Made by a program: the position numbers and the translations under genes | Notes under the pieces: model-generated | What the model was told of the DNA's origin: nothing | Database searches by the model: none | The model's input: the letters and a program-made list of their open reading frames with translations, nothing else | Origin: Tribonema minus | Taxonomy: Eukaryota > Sar > Xanthophyceae > Tribonematales > Tribonemataceae | Length of the DNA stretch: 64,000 bases | Reading direction: 5' to 3' | Assembly: GCA_017506865.1 (NCBI GenBank) | Contig: JAFCMP010000223.1 | Coordinates: 434,001-498,000, forward strand | Part shown: positions 55,239-64,000 of the stretch, one piece after another | Position numbering within the stretch: the stretch's first letter is position 1 | Layout of the letters: each line of letters opens with the position of its first letter

Positions 55239-56808
55239 ATGTTTGTCTGGATACGTCACGGCCCCGCATTGCCATCCCATGCAGCTGTGCTGCGCGCAAG
55301 CGGAGAGCGCGTTCACGTCGTCGGGCCGATCACCCCGCTGGAAGCTCCTCCCGGGTACATCGCAGTTCACGTGACGGAGTTGGTCGCGGAGGGAGAGCAG
55401 GCCGCTCGCGTTCTTGACGCTGTGGCCCGTGAAGCCTTCCCTCTCATCCCGCACGAGCGCGGGACGATTCACGTACTGCATGCTCCTGCGGGCGGAGGTA
55501 AAACGACGTCCATCATCAACCTCTGCAGGGCTCAGCGAAGCCAGCGCCCGGACCGACGCATCCTCATTGCCGCGTTCAACAGATGCGCTGCACAGGAAGG
55601 GGCGTCTCGAACAGCGGATGACGCTGGCATCGTGTGGAAGACGATCGATGCACTCCTGCACGAGATGTACGGCTCGGAGCTCACGGAGGAGCTGCGCGGC
55701 GATTCAGGAAACGCCGTCGGTGTGCGTGCGTTGTGTGCGCGGCTCTTCTCTCTCGGTATCAGCAGCGCTGAGGCTCGCTTGGTCTCCAGGCAGTTGCAAG
55801 ATGCGCTCAACAGGGGTGCCGTCGGCGATCTCGTCGGGACCGCGCTACGCCTCTTTCGCGCTGCGGAGAGGGGAGAGTGGTTCGACTTCGCCACACTGAG
55901 GATGAGGGCTCGCGGCGACCCTCGATGGTCCGCGGCGCTCCAGGACTACGACGTTGTGATCATCGACGAAGCTCAGGATCTCAATGTCGTGATGGCGGAG
56001 CTCGTGATGGAGGTCGCACCGCAGAAGATGTTGGTCTTCGTGGGCGACGGCGGCCAGAAGCTGTACGCGTTCATGGCGTGTCGCGACGTCACTGAGATTC
56101 TTCCCCCCGAGTCCTTCAATGCGTGGATTCTGTACATGAGCTTCAGATACGGCAAGAAGGTCTGCGATCTCATCAACACCCTCCAGCTGCCACTGGTCCC
56201 GACGTTCGCAGCGGAGGGCGCGCCGGACACACTGGTGCAAGCGGTCGGATCGGGGCTGGAGGTCGCCGAGCCGCACGTGTCTCTCTTTGCGACATGGGCG
56301 GACGCGATTGCAGCCGCAAACAAGTACCTTGAGCGTGGGCGATCGGTGTCGATGGACTCCGTGAAGCGACACGAGCTTCTAGAAGCTGCCTGCTCAGAGG
56401 ACGACGACGCGGGGTATCAGCAGGTCTTGAAGCGCGTGAGCAGGGCCGGCGCGCTGAGGATTTTGAGCGCCATTCGCGACGCCGGCGAGGACGCCATGGA
56501 CGTCTTCATCAGCACGGTTCATGGATACAAGGTGGGTGTGCGACAAACATGGGTGAGGTTTCAATGTGCGGGTCGCAAACTCAGTTCACTCATGATGCAA
56601 ATTTCCATTTCGTTTTGTTTTTCATTTACAGGGAATGGAGACCGGCATCGTCGTCGTGAGTCAAGTCATCATCGACGCGAACGGCACGTATCCAAAGTCA
56701 GAGAAGCCGAGGGCTTACGTGGCGCTCACGAGGAGCTCCACCACGCTATATCTCGTTCAGCGCTTGACGCGTGGCTTCTTGGCGTCGGGGCGAGGGCTGT
56801 TGAGGTGA
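55239..56808 (+). CDS. UvrD/Rep-like SF1 helicase, spliced (exons 55239-56531, 56632-56808)
   Basis: 489 residues after splicing. Walker A 'HAPAGGGKTTSIINL' (~81-95), Walker B 'VVIIDEAQDLNVVM' (~238-250), 'VFVGDGGQKLYAFMACRD' and 'SFRYGKKVCDLIN'. A 100-bp intron (GTGGGT ... TTTACAG) interrupts motif V exactly: 'STVHGYK|GMETGIVVVS'. The last exon ends with motif VI 'AYVALTRSSTTLYLV'. Unspliced RNA would lose motifs V and VI. It unwinds DNA 3' to 5'. Its 3' end overlaps the convergent acidic gene by 52 bp. Confidence 0.85.
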
Positions 56809-57068
56809 CACCTCCCAGGGGTCTCGCCGGGTTCCACGTACGCATCCTTGATGATCTTCTCGTAGCGCATGATGAGTTTGGCAAGGCGGTCCTGGCCGAC
56901 GGTGCCGGCTGCCATGGGCGGGAGAGACATGACTGCCTTGGCGGTGCCTTCGAGCCCTTCGTCTGCTGTATCGCTTCCGTCCGTGATGAAACCGTCCAAA
57001 TCGCTTCCACGATCCTCTCCATCGCTGGAGCGCTCCTCGTCGCTGCGGCACGTGTCTCCCTTCTCCAT
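56757..57068 (-). CDS. small acidic protein
   Basis: 103 residues. Acidic first half ('DEERSSDGEDRGSDLDGFIT'), the 'LDGFI.D.SD' type of segment seen in several large-virus proteins. Then a helix ('DRLAKLIMRYEKIIKDAYVE') and a basic tail (KKPRVKR). Possibly chromatin- or histone-binding, an inference from charge only. It shares a short divergent promoter region with the gene at 57143. Confidence 0.55.
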   Translation of the reverse strand: MEKGDTCRSDEERSSDGEDRGSDLDGFITDGSDTADEGLEGTAKAVMSLPPMAAGTVGQDRLAKLIMRYEKIIKDAYVEPGETPGRCHLNSPRPDAKKPRVKR

Positions 57069-57142
57069 GTTCCTGCTTGTCTGTGCTAGAGATAATTTCG
57101 ATCACATTTGCAGCGCACGTACAAAATATTTCATACCTGCAA

Positions 57143-57691
57143 ATGAATCCTGCGACATTCCCCCATGATCCACGCTCTGCATCGAAAACCGCAAAATCCG
57201 GTGTCGTCACAGTCAATGATGTGATATGTGAGGACACTTTTTCGGTCATGACGCGGTCCAGTGCTGCCGATCCCGCCAGCAGCACGCGCGCCACGTACGC
57301 CCTCGATGCGGACACCGCCACCCTCGTCGAAGGGACGCGGAGTGTTCAATCAGTGGAGGAGGGCGTCGCCGCCAGCGCTTTGTTACTGCTACGGACAGAC
57401 CCAATGACGGGCACGCAGACCATGGAGCCAGTGCTGACGATGGCGCCCGATGCAACACAAATTCGTGCCGTAGACTCCACTGGAACCGCTTCGACCGCGA
57501 CCTTCGATCAGGGCGGTTTGAAATGGGACAAAGATAACTGCGCTATCTATCTTGGAAGCGATGTGTTTCGAATCATCTTTTCTCCAGGTGACGAAGAATC
57601 TGGCGGCGTGCCGTGCCTGCGTGTGCAAGGACGCACGGCTTCTGGCGTAAATTACGTGACAAGGTTCTCGGTCACAAACGATAACAGTTGA
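57143..57691 (+). CDS. fibre/surface protein sharing a C-terminal domain
   Basis: 182 residues from ATG 57143, with AAAATATTTCAT 10-20 nt upstream. The last ~60 residues ('GLKWDKDNCAIYLGSDVFRI ... NYVTRFSVTNDNS') match the end of the protein at 14085-15290 ('GLSFDNADAALYLG ... YVTKSSFSN'). The N-terminal part is Ala/Thr/Ser-rich and may be a stalk. Probably a short fibre or attachment protein. Confidence 0.55.
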   Translation: MNPATFPHDPRSASKTAKSGVVTVNDVICEDTFSVMTRSSAADPASSTRATYALDADTATLVEGTRSVQSVEEGVAASALLLLRTDPMTGTQTMEPVLTMAPDATQIRAVDSTGTASTATFDQGGLKWDKDNCAIYLGSDVFRIIFSPGDEESGGVPCLRVQGRTASGVNYVTRFSVTNDNS

Positions 57692-57771
57692 TGCAAAGCT
57701 GAATACTTGAAACAAGTTTGTAACTGCAATGCCTGTCTGATATAATATTGTTTATAAGCACCAGCACAAAG

Positions 57772-58119
57772 ATGTCGAGGCGCAAGACCAGGCAGCAGAG
57801 CGACAAGGAGTGCATGGCACGCATGCATGCGCGACAGCTACCGCGGATCACGACGGGAAAATACACATACGACAAAGTCATTGCGGAGGCACAAGAAAGA
57901 GGCTTCAGAGTAATCCACGACATCGCTGCGTGGGATGCGCAGACGGTGCAAACACGTGAAGTATCCTACCTTTGGGTGGTCGCCCACCAACACGCCGCAT
58001 GTGCTGCAGAGCCGCATCGATCTCTCAGATCACAATGCAGCACAGCTCCTGCTCGAAGCATGTATGTGAACAGTGTGTGCACAAATGAAAACATGTTAAG
58101 TACGTGGGTGTATCTGTGA
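57772..58119 (+). CDS. unknown small basic protein
   Basis: 115 residues from ATG 57772. N-terminus basic (MSRRKTRQQSDKE), then 'YDKVIAEAQERGFRVIHDIA'. The second half is less protein-like, so the true 3' end may lie after an intron near 57950. Upstream ATATAATATTGTT resembles the promoter element. No family recognised. Confidence 0.45.
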   Translation: MSRRKTRQQSDKECMARMHARQLPRITTGKYTYDKVIAEAQERGFRVIHDIAAWDAQTVQTREVSYLWVVAHQHAACAAEPHRSLRSQCSTAPARSMYVNSVCTNENMLSTWVYL

Positions 58120-58302
58120 ATCTCTGCCTGTGTGTGCGCGGACGTCTAAGACAAACTGCTGACCTCAATTGCCATATGTCTACATTTGAAAGATTGAAGC
58201 ATGTGTGGTTGTGCGTTCGTCTATTGTGCTCCTTGCTGACATGTTTTCGGCCGCCATGAACAGCGGCCTGTGATTTTTTTGTATCCTACTTCCAAAGCAG
58301 AC

Positions 58303-59142
58303 ATGTACTTCCTCCTCTTCCTCATCTTCCTGTTGTGCGTGCTGACGTACTGGACGAGAGCAGTAGCATTCTTACAATGTGTCATGTCTGTCGCGCGGCG
58401 CAAGTGGTTCATGGCCCACGCCGCTTACCCGCGGAAGCGATCCAGGATGCCGTCGATCCTGCACCCAGTTCTGGATGCCTTCCTCAATCTTGACGCGACA
58501 GCGTACTCGCTGGACCACGGCGTCACCCCTTCAGAGCGAATCGCCATTAAATCCGCCAGGGCGTTTGCAGTCGTCGCTCCTGAAAACCCTGTCCTCAGTT
58601 GGGAGGACGGCGTCGACAGCAGGCAGTGGGCGCTCGCAGACATGCGTAAAGCAATCAGCGCTGCGGGCGATGGGGTAGATGTCACAGAGGAAGTGGTTGC
58701 TGAGTGGGAACGGGAGGGTGTGGCGGTGTTGTGCAGGTGCATGGCGGAGAGATGCCTGTGGGAAGCAGGAGAGGACGTGCCAGACGGCTCATCCATCTAC
58801 CTTCTTGTAGAATACGATGGACACGCGGTGCTGAAGCAGGGCGGACACGAGTCGTTCATGTGCGTGTACGGCCCCAGTGAGAAAGGTTGGGTGTTCCCCC
58901 CTGTGCCATCCGATGAGGCGTGCGCCGCTGGCCTCGGGACGAGACGTGTAGACATCGCAACTGTTGATGGGGCAGACGTGACAGACATTGTGCGACAACT
59001 GTGCGGGCCTCGAAGAGATTTCTGGGCCAGCACTGGTCACGCGCTGACGGCGGTGTCTGTCGCGCTTGCGTTCAAGATACACGGAATTGAGTTTGGAGCG
59101 GTGACGATAGGTGATGTGATTAACGATGACATTGTCTGGTGA
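58303..59142 (+). CDS. unknown membrane-anchored protein
   Basis: 279 residues from ATG 58303. A hydrophobic segment at ~2-20 (YFLLFLIFLLCVLTYW) anchors it. A basic stretch follows (RRKW, PRKRSRM), then a soluble alpha/beta domain ('SSIYLLVEYDGHAVLKQGGH'). The C-terminal ~60 residues include helical and beta segments without a motif I can assign. Convergent with the MscS-type gene. Confidence 0.6.
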   Translation: MYFLLFLIFLLCVLTYWTRAVAFLQCVMSVARRKWFMAHAAYPRKRSRMPSILHPVLDAFLNLDATAYSLDHGVTPSERIAIKSARAFAVVAPENPVLSWEDGVDSRQWALADMRKAISAAGDGVDVTEEVVAEWEREGVAVLCRCMAERCLWEAGEDVPDGSSIYLLVEYDGHAVLKQGGHESFMCVYGPSEKGWVFPPVPSDEACAAGLGTRRVDIATVDGADVTDIVRQLCGPRRDFWASTGHALTAVSVALAFKIHGIEFGAVTIGDVINDDIVW

Positions 59143-59158
59143 CTCAAAATTCATTCAA

Positions 59159-60691
59159 TCAGTTGCTGCAGGCTTGAAGTGTTTCCACTCCTTGCAAGCA
59201 CTTGTGCACTGTGCACGTGACCGCATCAAGGATAACATCGTCACGATCTACAGGCAGTCCCGGCCTCGAATTGGGCACGCTCAGAGACACGAGAGTGCTT
59301 ACGCCGTCCTCCCTGCAAGAGACAGCTCTGATCACCACCTCACCCAGCCCGTCGACGGAGGACTGAAGCGCGTTCAGCGCTTGCTGCAGTTGCTCCAGGT
59401 CCAGTTCATGGGTGCTTGGCACTCGGACATACAATGTTTGCGAGCAGAGATCAGAGCGCGTGGTATTCTTGATGACGCAGCCCTGCATTGCCGCAGTTGG
59501 CCAAGTGACCACCCTGCCCTCCGAGTCCAGGAATGTAACATCGAGTAGCCCGACCCGCTTGACTGTGAGGTTTGCCTTCGCTCTCGTGAGCGGATCTGCG
59601 ATGCTGACCTTGTCCCCAGTGTCGAAAGGACGCCGCACGAACGCGAGAATGATGCCTTCAAATAGGAGCTGCGCAGTCTTGCCGAAAAGGAAACTGCACG
59701 CCAGAATGATGGTCACGATGGTGAGGGCGTTCGAAAGGAGGTCCGTTCCAGCGAGTTTGAGGAGAGTGAAGAGGATGGCGATGCACGATATGGAGGTGAG
59801 CACTCTGTCCAGCATTTGCATCATAGAACGGTAGTCGCTTACGGTGGAGAGGACGCCGTCCCTGTCATCGGACGCGGCATCGAGAGCTTCGGCAAATCCT
59901 CTTCTGGAAACCTCGCCATCGCGGTCGGTATCGAACAGGGCTCGCAATCGGTGCCGCAGGCGAGGTGGAACTCCCGAGTCGAGCTGGCTCATCGACAGTG
60001 TGCTGCGCGACCGGGGCGACGGGCACCGATGTGTTGTCCTCATTGGGCTCAATGCCATGATAACGCTCCTCATCGGAGACGTCGCCCTCGACGGCGCGGC
60101 GTGCAGGGCGTGCAGAAGTTTGTCGTAGAGCAGGGCAGAGTAGCCGGGCGTCAGGTGCGACGCTGTGTCCCCTGCTGCCTCCAATTTGGAGAGTCCCCCT
60201 CGCGGACCATGAGGGGTCGCCTGCGTCGCGGTAGCAGACTCCGCAAACACCTCGAGAGCGTCGATTAGCTCGAGGTTTTCCACCGCGCATCCAATCTTGA
60301 CGATGTACGCATCCCAAATGACATGTTTGGACACAGCGCTGGTGATGAGCGCTTGTGCGAGAAGAATGGTGCTTGATATGGCAAAGAACTGCAGCACGAC
60401 GTGAGGGTATGTCAGCTGCGCTGCCCAGAACGCGCAGCACGCAGAAAGTTTCGAGAGCACGATGCGATATGTGTTCCAAAGTGCATCAGAGAACTCATGC
60501 CGCATGTTCTCCATGAAGCCTGCCAGGACAGAGCATATCAGCTTTGTCGCCGCGTCAACGCTGCTCAGCAGTCCCAAAACGGCCACTGCATTCACGTGGT
60601 ATACGATGCCCGTCGCCAGCAACGGCACGCCGACGACTAGTTCCACTGACGCCCATTTCGCATTGCGCGCGATGGGCGGTGAACAGATCAT
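59159..60691 (-). CDS. MscS-type mechanosensitive channel with EF-hand
   Basis: 510 residues. Several N-terminal membrane helices (~15-150). An EF-hand loop DTDRDGEVSRRGF at ~250-262 has Asp/Asp/Asp plus Gly and a hydrophobic position in the right places. Two further helices follow, then the MscS pore and beta domain: 'LFGKTAQLLFEGIILAFVRR', 'PFDTGDKVSIADP', 'VGLLDVTFLDSEGRVVTWPT'. The EF-hand plus MscS order is that of eukaryotic MSL/Msy channels, so it was probably taken from a host. It should pass ions under membrane tension, tuned by calcium. Confidence 0.8.
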   Translation of the reverse strand: MICSPPIARNAKWASVELVVGVPLLATGIVYHVNAVAVLGLLSSVDAATKLICSVLAGFMENMRHEFSDALWNTYRIVLSKLSACCAFWAAQLTYPHVVLQFFAISSTILLAQALITSAVSKHVIWDAYIVKIGCAVENLELIDALEVFAESATATQATPHGPRGGLSKLEAAGDTASHLTPGYSALLYDKLLHALHAAPSRATSPMRSVIMALSPMRTTHRCPSPRSRSTLSMSQLDSGVPPRLRHRLRALFDTDRDGEVSRRGFAEALDAASDDRDGVLSTVSDYRSMMQMLDRVLTSISCIAILFTLLKLAGTDLLSNALTIVTIILACSFLFGKTAQLLFEGIILAFVRRPFDTGDKVSIADPLTRAKANLTVKRVGLLDVTFLDSEGRVVTWPTAAMQGCVIKNTTRSDLCSQTLYVRVPSTHELDLEQLQQALNALQSSVDGLGEVVIRAVSCREDGVSTLVSLSVPNSRPGLPVDRDDVILDAVTCTVHKCLQGVETLQACSN

Positions 60692-60716
60692 GAGTCACTC
60701 CTGTTGCACATATTGT

Positions 60717-61211
60717 TCAACCGCGCGCAGACATCATCTTCTCCAGGATTGTGTTCACCGCTCCGCTCGGAGCCTCAGCGCCGCACGCGGCTTCGAGCCT
60801 GTCGCTCTCGGAGAACGCGTCGCCTAGAGCGGCGCCCGTCCCTGCGGCCTCAGGTATCAGTGCAATCTGTGGCGACGTAACTGGGAGAGTGGCAGTCACC
60901 AAGGGTACGGCCGGCGACATGGCCATTTGACGAAGCGCTTCAAACGCTGAGTCGCCGCAATACACTTCGCCGGTACCATCGACGAGTGTTGGTGTACCGG
61001 AGACCCAGACCGGCGGGGGTGTCTTCCTGACGTCGTGCACGAGCACTTGCAGTCCCAGCTCATCAGCAAGGGCAACGAGGTCCTCGGAGTGCTTGCAGTA
61101 AGGCTTGTGAGCTGCGTAGATCGTAATGTGATCCTCAGCAGTCTCGTCTTCCTCTGCCGGAGCGCGCAGGACAAATGGCGGGCGCTCTGCGGGGGCAATC
61201 CTAGCCCTCAT
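60717..61211 (-). CDS. thioredoxin/glutaredoxin-fold protein
   Basis: 164 residues from ATG 61211. After a disordered lead, 'ITIYAAHKPYCKHSEDLVAL' (single active-type Cys in YCKHS), 'LQVLVHDVRKTPPPVW', then 'SGTPTLVDGTGEVYCGDSAF' with the cis-Pro of the thioredoxin fold. The C-terminal ~65 residues are Ala/Pro-rich with an acidic end. It could act in disulfide formation in virion assembly. The frame extends further up without a good ATG context. Confidence 0.55.
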   Translation of the reverse strand: MRARIAPAERPPFVLRAPAEEDETAEDHITIYAAHKPYCKHSEDLVALADELGLQVLVHDVRKTPPPVWVSGTPTLVDGTGEVYCGDSAFEALRQMAMSPAVPLVTATLPVTSPQIALIPEAAGTGAALGDAFSESDRLEAACGAEAPSGAVNTILEKMMSARG

Positions 61212-61263
61212 GCTGCTCTGTAGGGAGATTAAGATAATATTGCCCGTGCTCACTTCGCATATG

Positions 61264-61274
61264 AAAAAATGTTG
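61264..61274 (+). promoter_or_regulatory. AAAAAATGTTG promoter-like element
   Basis: Perfect copy ending 16 nt before ATG 61291. Confidence 0.6.
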
Positions 61275-61290
61275 AGTGTTGCTAAAGGCC

Positions 61291-62169
61291 ATGGACGAGG
61301 TGGTAAACAGTATACCCGTGACCCAGGTCTGTGTTGAAGACGCATTCATCTCCACTCCGCTCCCTGCGTCCTCACGCCACGCGTCCTCGCGCCCCGCGTC
61401 TTCACGCCGCTCGTCATCCTCATCCTCTTCATTCTCTTCTTCCCGGTACTCCTCGTCGCTGTACTCTTCCGAGACCGCCATGTCAGAGCGCCCACAGCGA
61501 CGTCTCCGCACGCCGCCCACAACGAAGAGATGCGTGCGTGCCCCTGGTGCCCCTCGCAAGCACACCCCGCCTCCTCGGCGTCAGAGCTCGAGGCGCATTG
61601 AGACACGTGCGCCACCCCCCTCGCGCGCCTCTCCTCGAGAGGCACCTAGTGTTGACGCGCATTTTGCGCGCGCTCCCTCCCCCGCGTGTGAGGTCGAGGA
61701 CGAGGAATATGCTGATGACAGCGGCCTCACAACAGATGCAATGGTAGCTGCGCTGGCTGCTGCAGGGGCGCACGCTGCGGTGACGCAAGACCCCAAAAAC
61801 GGAAACAGGGGGAGCAACGTCCTGCTAGGATTGGTGGGTTTAGCAGCAGTCGCTGGGCTAGCGTTCTGGATGCACAAGACGATTCGGGAGATGGCAGCAG
61901 AGATCAGGAATCTTCGTGAAGAGCTTGATATAGCGCAGCTAAGCGCGGACGAGGTGGCTGCCATCGCCAGTGAGCAAATTGAAAAGCTCCTTGCAGAGGA
62001 GGTCGAAGTGGTTCCGGTTCCCACGCCAATTCCAGCTGCGGCTGTCGCTGAACAAGAGCCCACAGCGGTCGCGCCGCCGCTCATTGAGGAGGTCGGATCG
62101 ACCGCAGACGTGCCTGTTGAGATTTTCAACAGCGCCACCGTCGAAGACATCACGGAGGCCTCGAGCTGA
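61291..62169 (+). CDS. Ser/Arg/Pro-rich membrane protein
   Basis: 292 residues. Residues ~25-60 are Ser/Arg-rich (SSSSSSFSSSRYSSSLYSS), ~60-115 Arg/Pro-rich, then an acidic patch. One membrane segment at ~175-192 (NVLLGLVGLAAVAGLAFWM), followed by a coiled coil ('IREMAAEIRNLREELDIAQL') and a Pro/Val/Glu-rich tail. The exposed basic N-terminus could be phosphorylated. Probably a virion membrane protein. Confidence 0.6.
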   Translation: MDEVVNSIPVTQVCVEDAFISTPLPASSRHASSRPASSRRSSSSSSSFSSSRYSSSLYSSETAMSERPQRRLRTPPTTKRCVRAPGAPRKHTPPPRRQSSRRIETRAPPPSRASPREAPSVDAHFARAPSPACEVEDEEYADDSGLTTDAMVAALAAAGAHAAVTQDPKNGNRGSNVLLGLVGLAAVAGLAFWMHKTIREMAAEIRNLREELDIAQLSADEVAAIASEQIEKLLAEEVEVVPVPTPIPAAAVAEQEPTAVAPPLIEEVGSTADVPVEIFNSATVEDITEASS

Positions 62170-62344
62170 GCAAGTACTGTCTCGAAGGGTGGTGATGGCT
62201 CTATGTGAATGAACCAAAGTGAATGAACCAGAATGCTCTTCCATATCATCTTGTGAAAATTGTGAAAGCCGTCGACGCGACATATTGTTATTTTGTGTGT
62301 GGCATGTAATGTGGCAAGGCTGTATTTACGCATCTCCTGAGGAG

Positions 62345-62578
62345 ATGAGCGCAATGCTGGGCGTACCCCGACACACAAACACATCGGCCACATGGAGCTG
62401 CACACGCGCAGGCATCGCATTTAGAGTTGTCGCGGTCAACGCCAATGGTGGTACGTTCGAAGACGTCAGCAAACGTGTGGTGCTGGATATTGAGGGCGAC
62501 CAAGGCGCTTTTGAGGCAATGAGAGAGGTGGTGAGAGCATTTTATATAGCTAGATTCAGTCCGTCTCCATTTCATTGA
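62345..62578 (+). CDS. unknown small protein
   Basis: 77 residues from ATG 62345 (in-frame alternative 62309). 'GIAFRVVAVNANGGTFEDVS' and 'EAMREVVRAFYIARF' give a beta-alpha pattern. It overlaps the end of the convergent helicase gene by 23 bp. No family recognised. Confidence 0.45.
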   Translation: MSAMLGVPRHTNTSATWSCTRAGIAFRVVAVNANGGTFEDVSKRVVLDIEGDQGAFEAMREVVRAFYIARFSPSPFH

Positions 62579-64000
62579 AGATGTCAGGCGGGATCCTCCA
62601 GAAGTCGGTGTCAGTGTCGAGAGGATCCGGAAACTGGGGGTTCTCGCCTTCTCCCCCTCCCATCTTGTCCAGATCCACCACTGCGCAGCACCCCCAGACC
62701 ACCGTTCCCTGTGTCACGTTGCCGCCATCCCAGCGATACATTGCACGTCTCACGATGACTCCAAAGTCGCCGAACGGCGTGTCGTAGTAGTCCGGTGTCC
62801 ACTGGCTCTCCTTGACGTTGTTGCTTCGGCACCTGCAGAAAGGACGATCGGCATCATTAGCACTGATGACAACGCATCTTGCACAGAGGCGCAGCAGCGG
62901 AGTGGTGTATCATTGTCAGAAAGCACGTACGTACCAGTCTTTGAAGGCCGCCTGGAACACGTGCTCGGGGCACCATGCCTCCGCTCTCTTCTCGATTTCC
63001 GCGCGGCTCATGAAGTTGCGAAGTGGGTTCATGGTGCTCGCGAGCATCTGGTTCTCCTTCACCACGTGCTTGCTCAGGAGCCCCGATGACCACAGGTCCT
63101 TGCCGCCCAGCATCACTGCCGCCGTCTGGTATGCATGATTTATTTTTCTGAGGATGGCGGGCAGCTCCATGGTCCGCATCTTCGCGAGCAGGTCCGTGCG
63201 TGTGCGGGTGACCTTGACGCTGAAGTTGAAGATGGGGAGACGACGTTGCGCGGAGCCGGAGTTGTCGAGGTAGTTCTCGGGCAGGGAGTTGCCCGCCATC
63301 ATGCCGGTGCACTTGATGCTCCCCTGCCGCGCTTTCTTGCCCTTTTGCGCCACCATCATCTCCTCATTGCTGACCAGCGACTGGAACTGACCCTGATCCA
63401 GGGTGAAGGTGCCGCGAACTTCGGGCGCGACCCAGATGAGCTTGTCCTGGTCCAGGGTCTCGAGGCCGAAGGTTCCCTGCGCGCGGCAGCACGACAAATG
63501 CAGAAGGCACAGTTGAGCTTCTGAGTGGGCGCTCATCTGCACATCACATCAAATAGAAGAGGCAGGCACTGACCTGAACATCGTTGCCAATGATACACAC
63601 GTCGTTGCTGCTGTAGATGGCAGCCATGAAGTTGACGAGCGTCGACTTGCCCGTGCCCGCCTTCCCTTTCAAGAAAGGCACCACCTGCCACGTGTCAAGC
63701 GTCCCGCTCCAGTAGAGCATGCGCCCCATGAGGGCCATCAGCCAGAAGCGCGTGTGGCCGCAGAACTTTTGCGTCTCGAAGATGGTGTCGAGGATGGGCG
63801 TCGAGACCTCTGTGAAGGGGTGGAGGGGCAGGCCTTCGGGAATGGGGCCTCCCTGCTGGCGCTGGACCCGCACAAAGTGCGGCGCGAACGGCATGCCATG
63901 GTACGCGCAGGCGGCGAGGTCTTCTGGCAGCTCGAAGCGCGGGTCGTCAAAGTAGACGAAGAGGTCGCCGAGCACGTTGTAGAGGCCGTCGCTGAAGGAT
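62556..64000 (-). CDS. D5-like primase-helicase (SF3), C-terminal part, three exons seen
   Basis: The gene runs off the right edge. Exons: 64000-63574, 63476-62935 and 62832-62556. SF3 Walker A 'FLKGKAGTGKSTLVNFM' and 'CIIGNDVQ' (exon 1) join to 'GTFGLETLDQDKLIWVAPEV' (exon 2), the Walker B/sensor part of the D5 family. 'FKDW|CRSNNVKESQ' joins exons 2 and 3. Introns 63573-63477 (GTCAGT ... GCGCAG) and 62934-62833 (GTACGT ... CTGCAG) break the frame if retained. A core replication gene of Nucleocytoviricota that unwinds the replication fork. The primase half is outside the window. Confidence 0.85.

Overview
The window looks like part of a large eukaryotic DNA virus genome of the Nucleocytoviricota type, or such a genome integrated in its host. 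The evidence is a VLTF3-type late transcription factor (12746-13735), the C-terminal part of a D5-like SF3 helicase (62556-64000), a DUF5871-like protein (48224-48991), a DUF5832-like fragment at the left edge, and a virion-protein family shared by large algal viruses and phages (7139-8365). Genes lie on both strands, are mostly intact, and are separated by short AT-richer gaps. Several carry GT-AG introns of 75-250 bp with good consensus ends, so at least some transcription must meet a spliceosome. The EsV-1-7 repeat protein, the hybrid histidine kinase and the EF-hand MscS channel point to an algal or stramenopile-like host. That host assignment is inference. No major capsid protein, DNA polymerase, tRNA or rRNA gene is visible here.

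Layout. 0-13.7 kb: DUF5832-like fragment, cyclin-like gene, an intron-containing unknown gene, small unknown genes, an HSF-like DNA-binding protein, a PRMT-like arginine methyltransferase, a virion-type protein, a zinc/HNH-like protein and VLTF3. 14-18.7 kb: an FN3-type fibre protein, an EsV-1-7/PD-(D/E)XK nuclease fusion, a PhyH-type oxygenase and a GT14-like glycosyltransferase. 18.9-24.2 kb: unknown genes around a pair of ~200-bp inverted-repeat elements. 24.2-34.5 kb: a papain-like protease, a microbial-type PARG, membrane and Cys-rich proteins, a histone H4-Ulp1 protease fusion, a multi-exon RD-repeat gene and an HNH protein. 34.5-46 kb: hybrid histidine kinase, SF1 helicase, a histone H4-kinase-like fusion, a TolA-like coiled-coil protein and a 1419-residue SprB-repeat adhesin. 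46-64 kb: asparagine synthetase, DUF5871-like protein, two secreted alpha/beta hydrolases, a double HNH protein, a second papain-like protease, a spliced UvrD-like helicase, an EF-hand MscS channel, a thioredoxin-fold protein and the D5-like helicase.

How the genes may work together. The most striking set concerns chromatin. Two histone H4 paralogues (71 of 85 core residues identical) each form the N-terminus of an enzyme: a SUMO-type cysteine protease ending in a putative SUMO-interacting motif, and a kinase-like domain. The same window encodes a PRMT-like methyltransferase, a poly(ADP-ribose) glycohydrolase and a cyclin-like protein. I infer that the virus places modifying enzymes on nucleosomes by building them onto H4. 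A second set is surface adhesion: three proteins share FN3 and beta-rich terminal modules in different combinations. A third is regulation: an AAAAAATGTTG-like element lies about 10-35 nt upstream of at least 14 start codons, and 13-bp tandem TCCCAnTTGAnnT units occupy many intergenic gaps.
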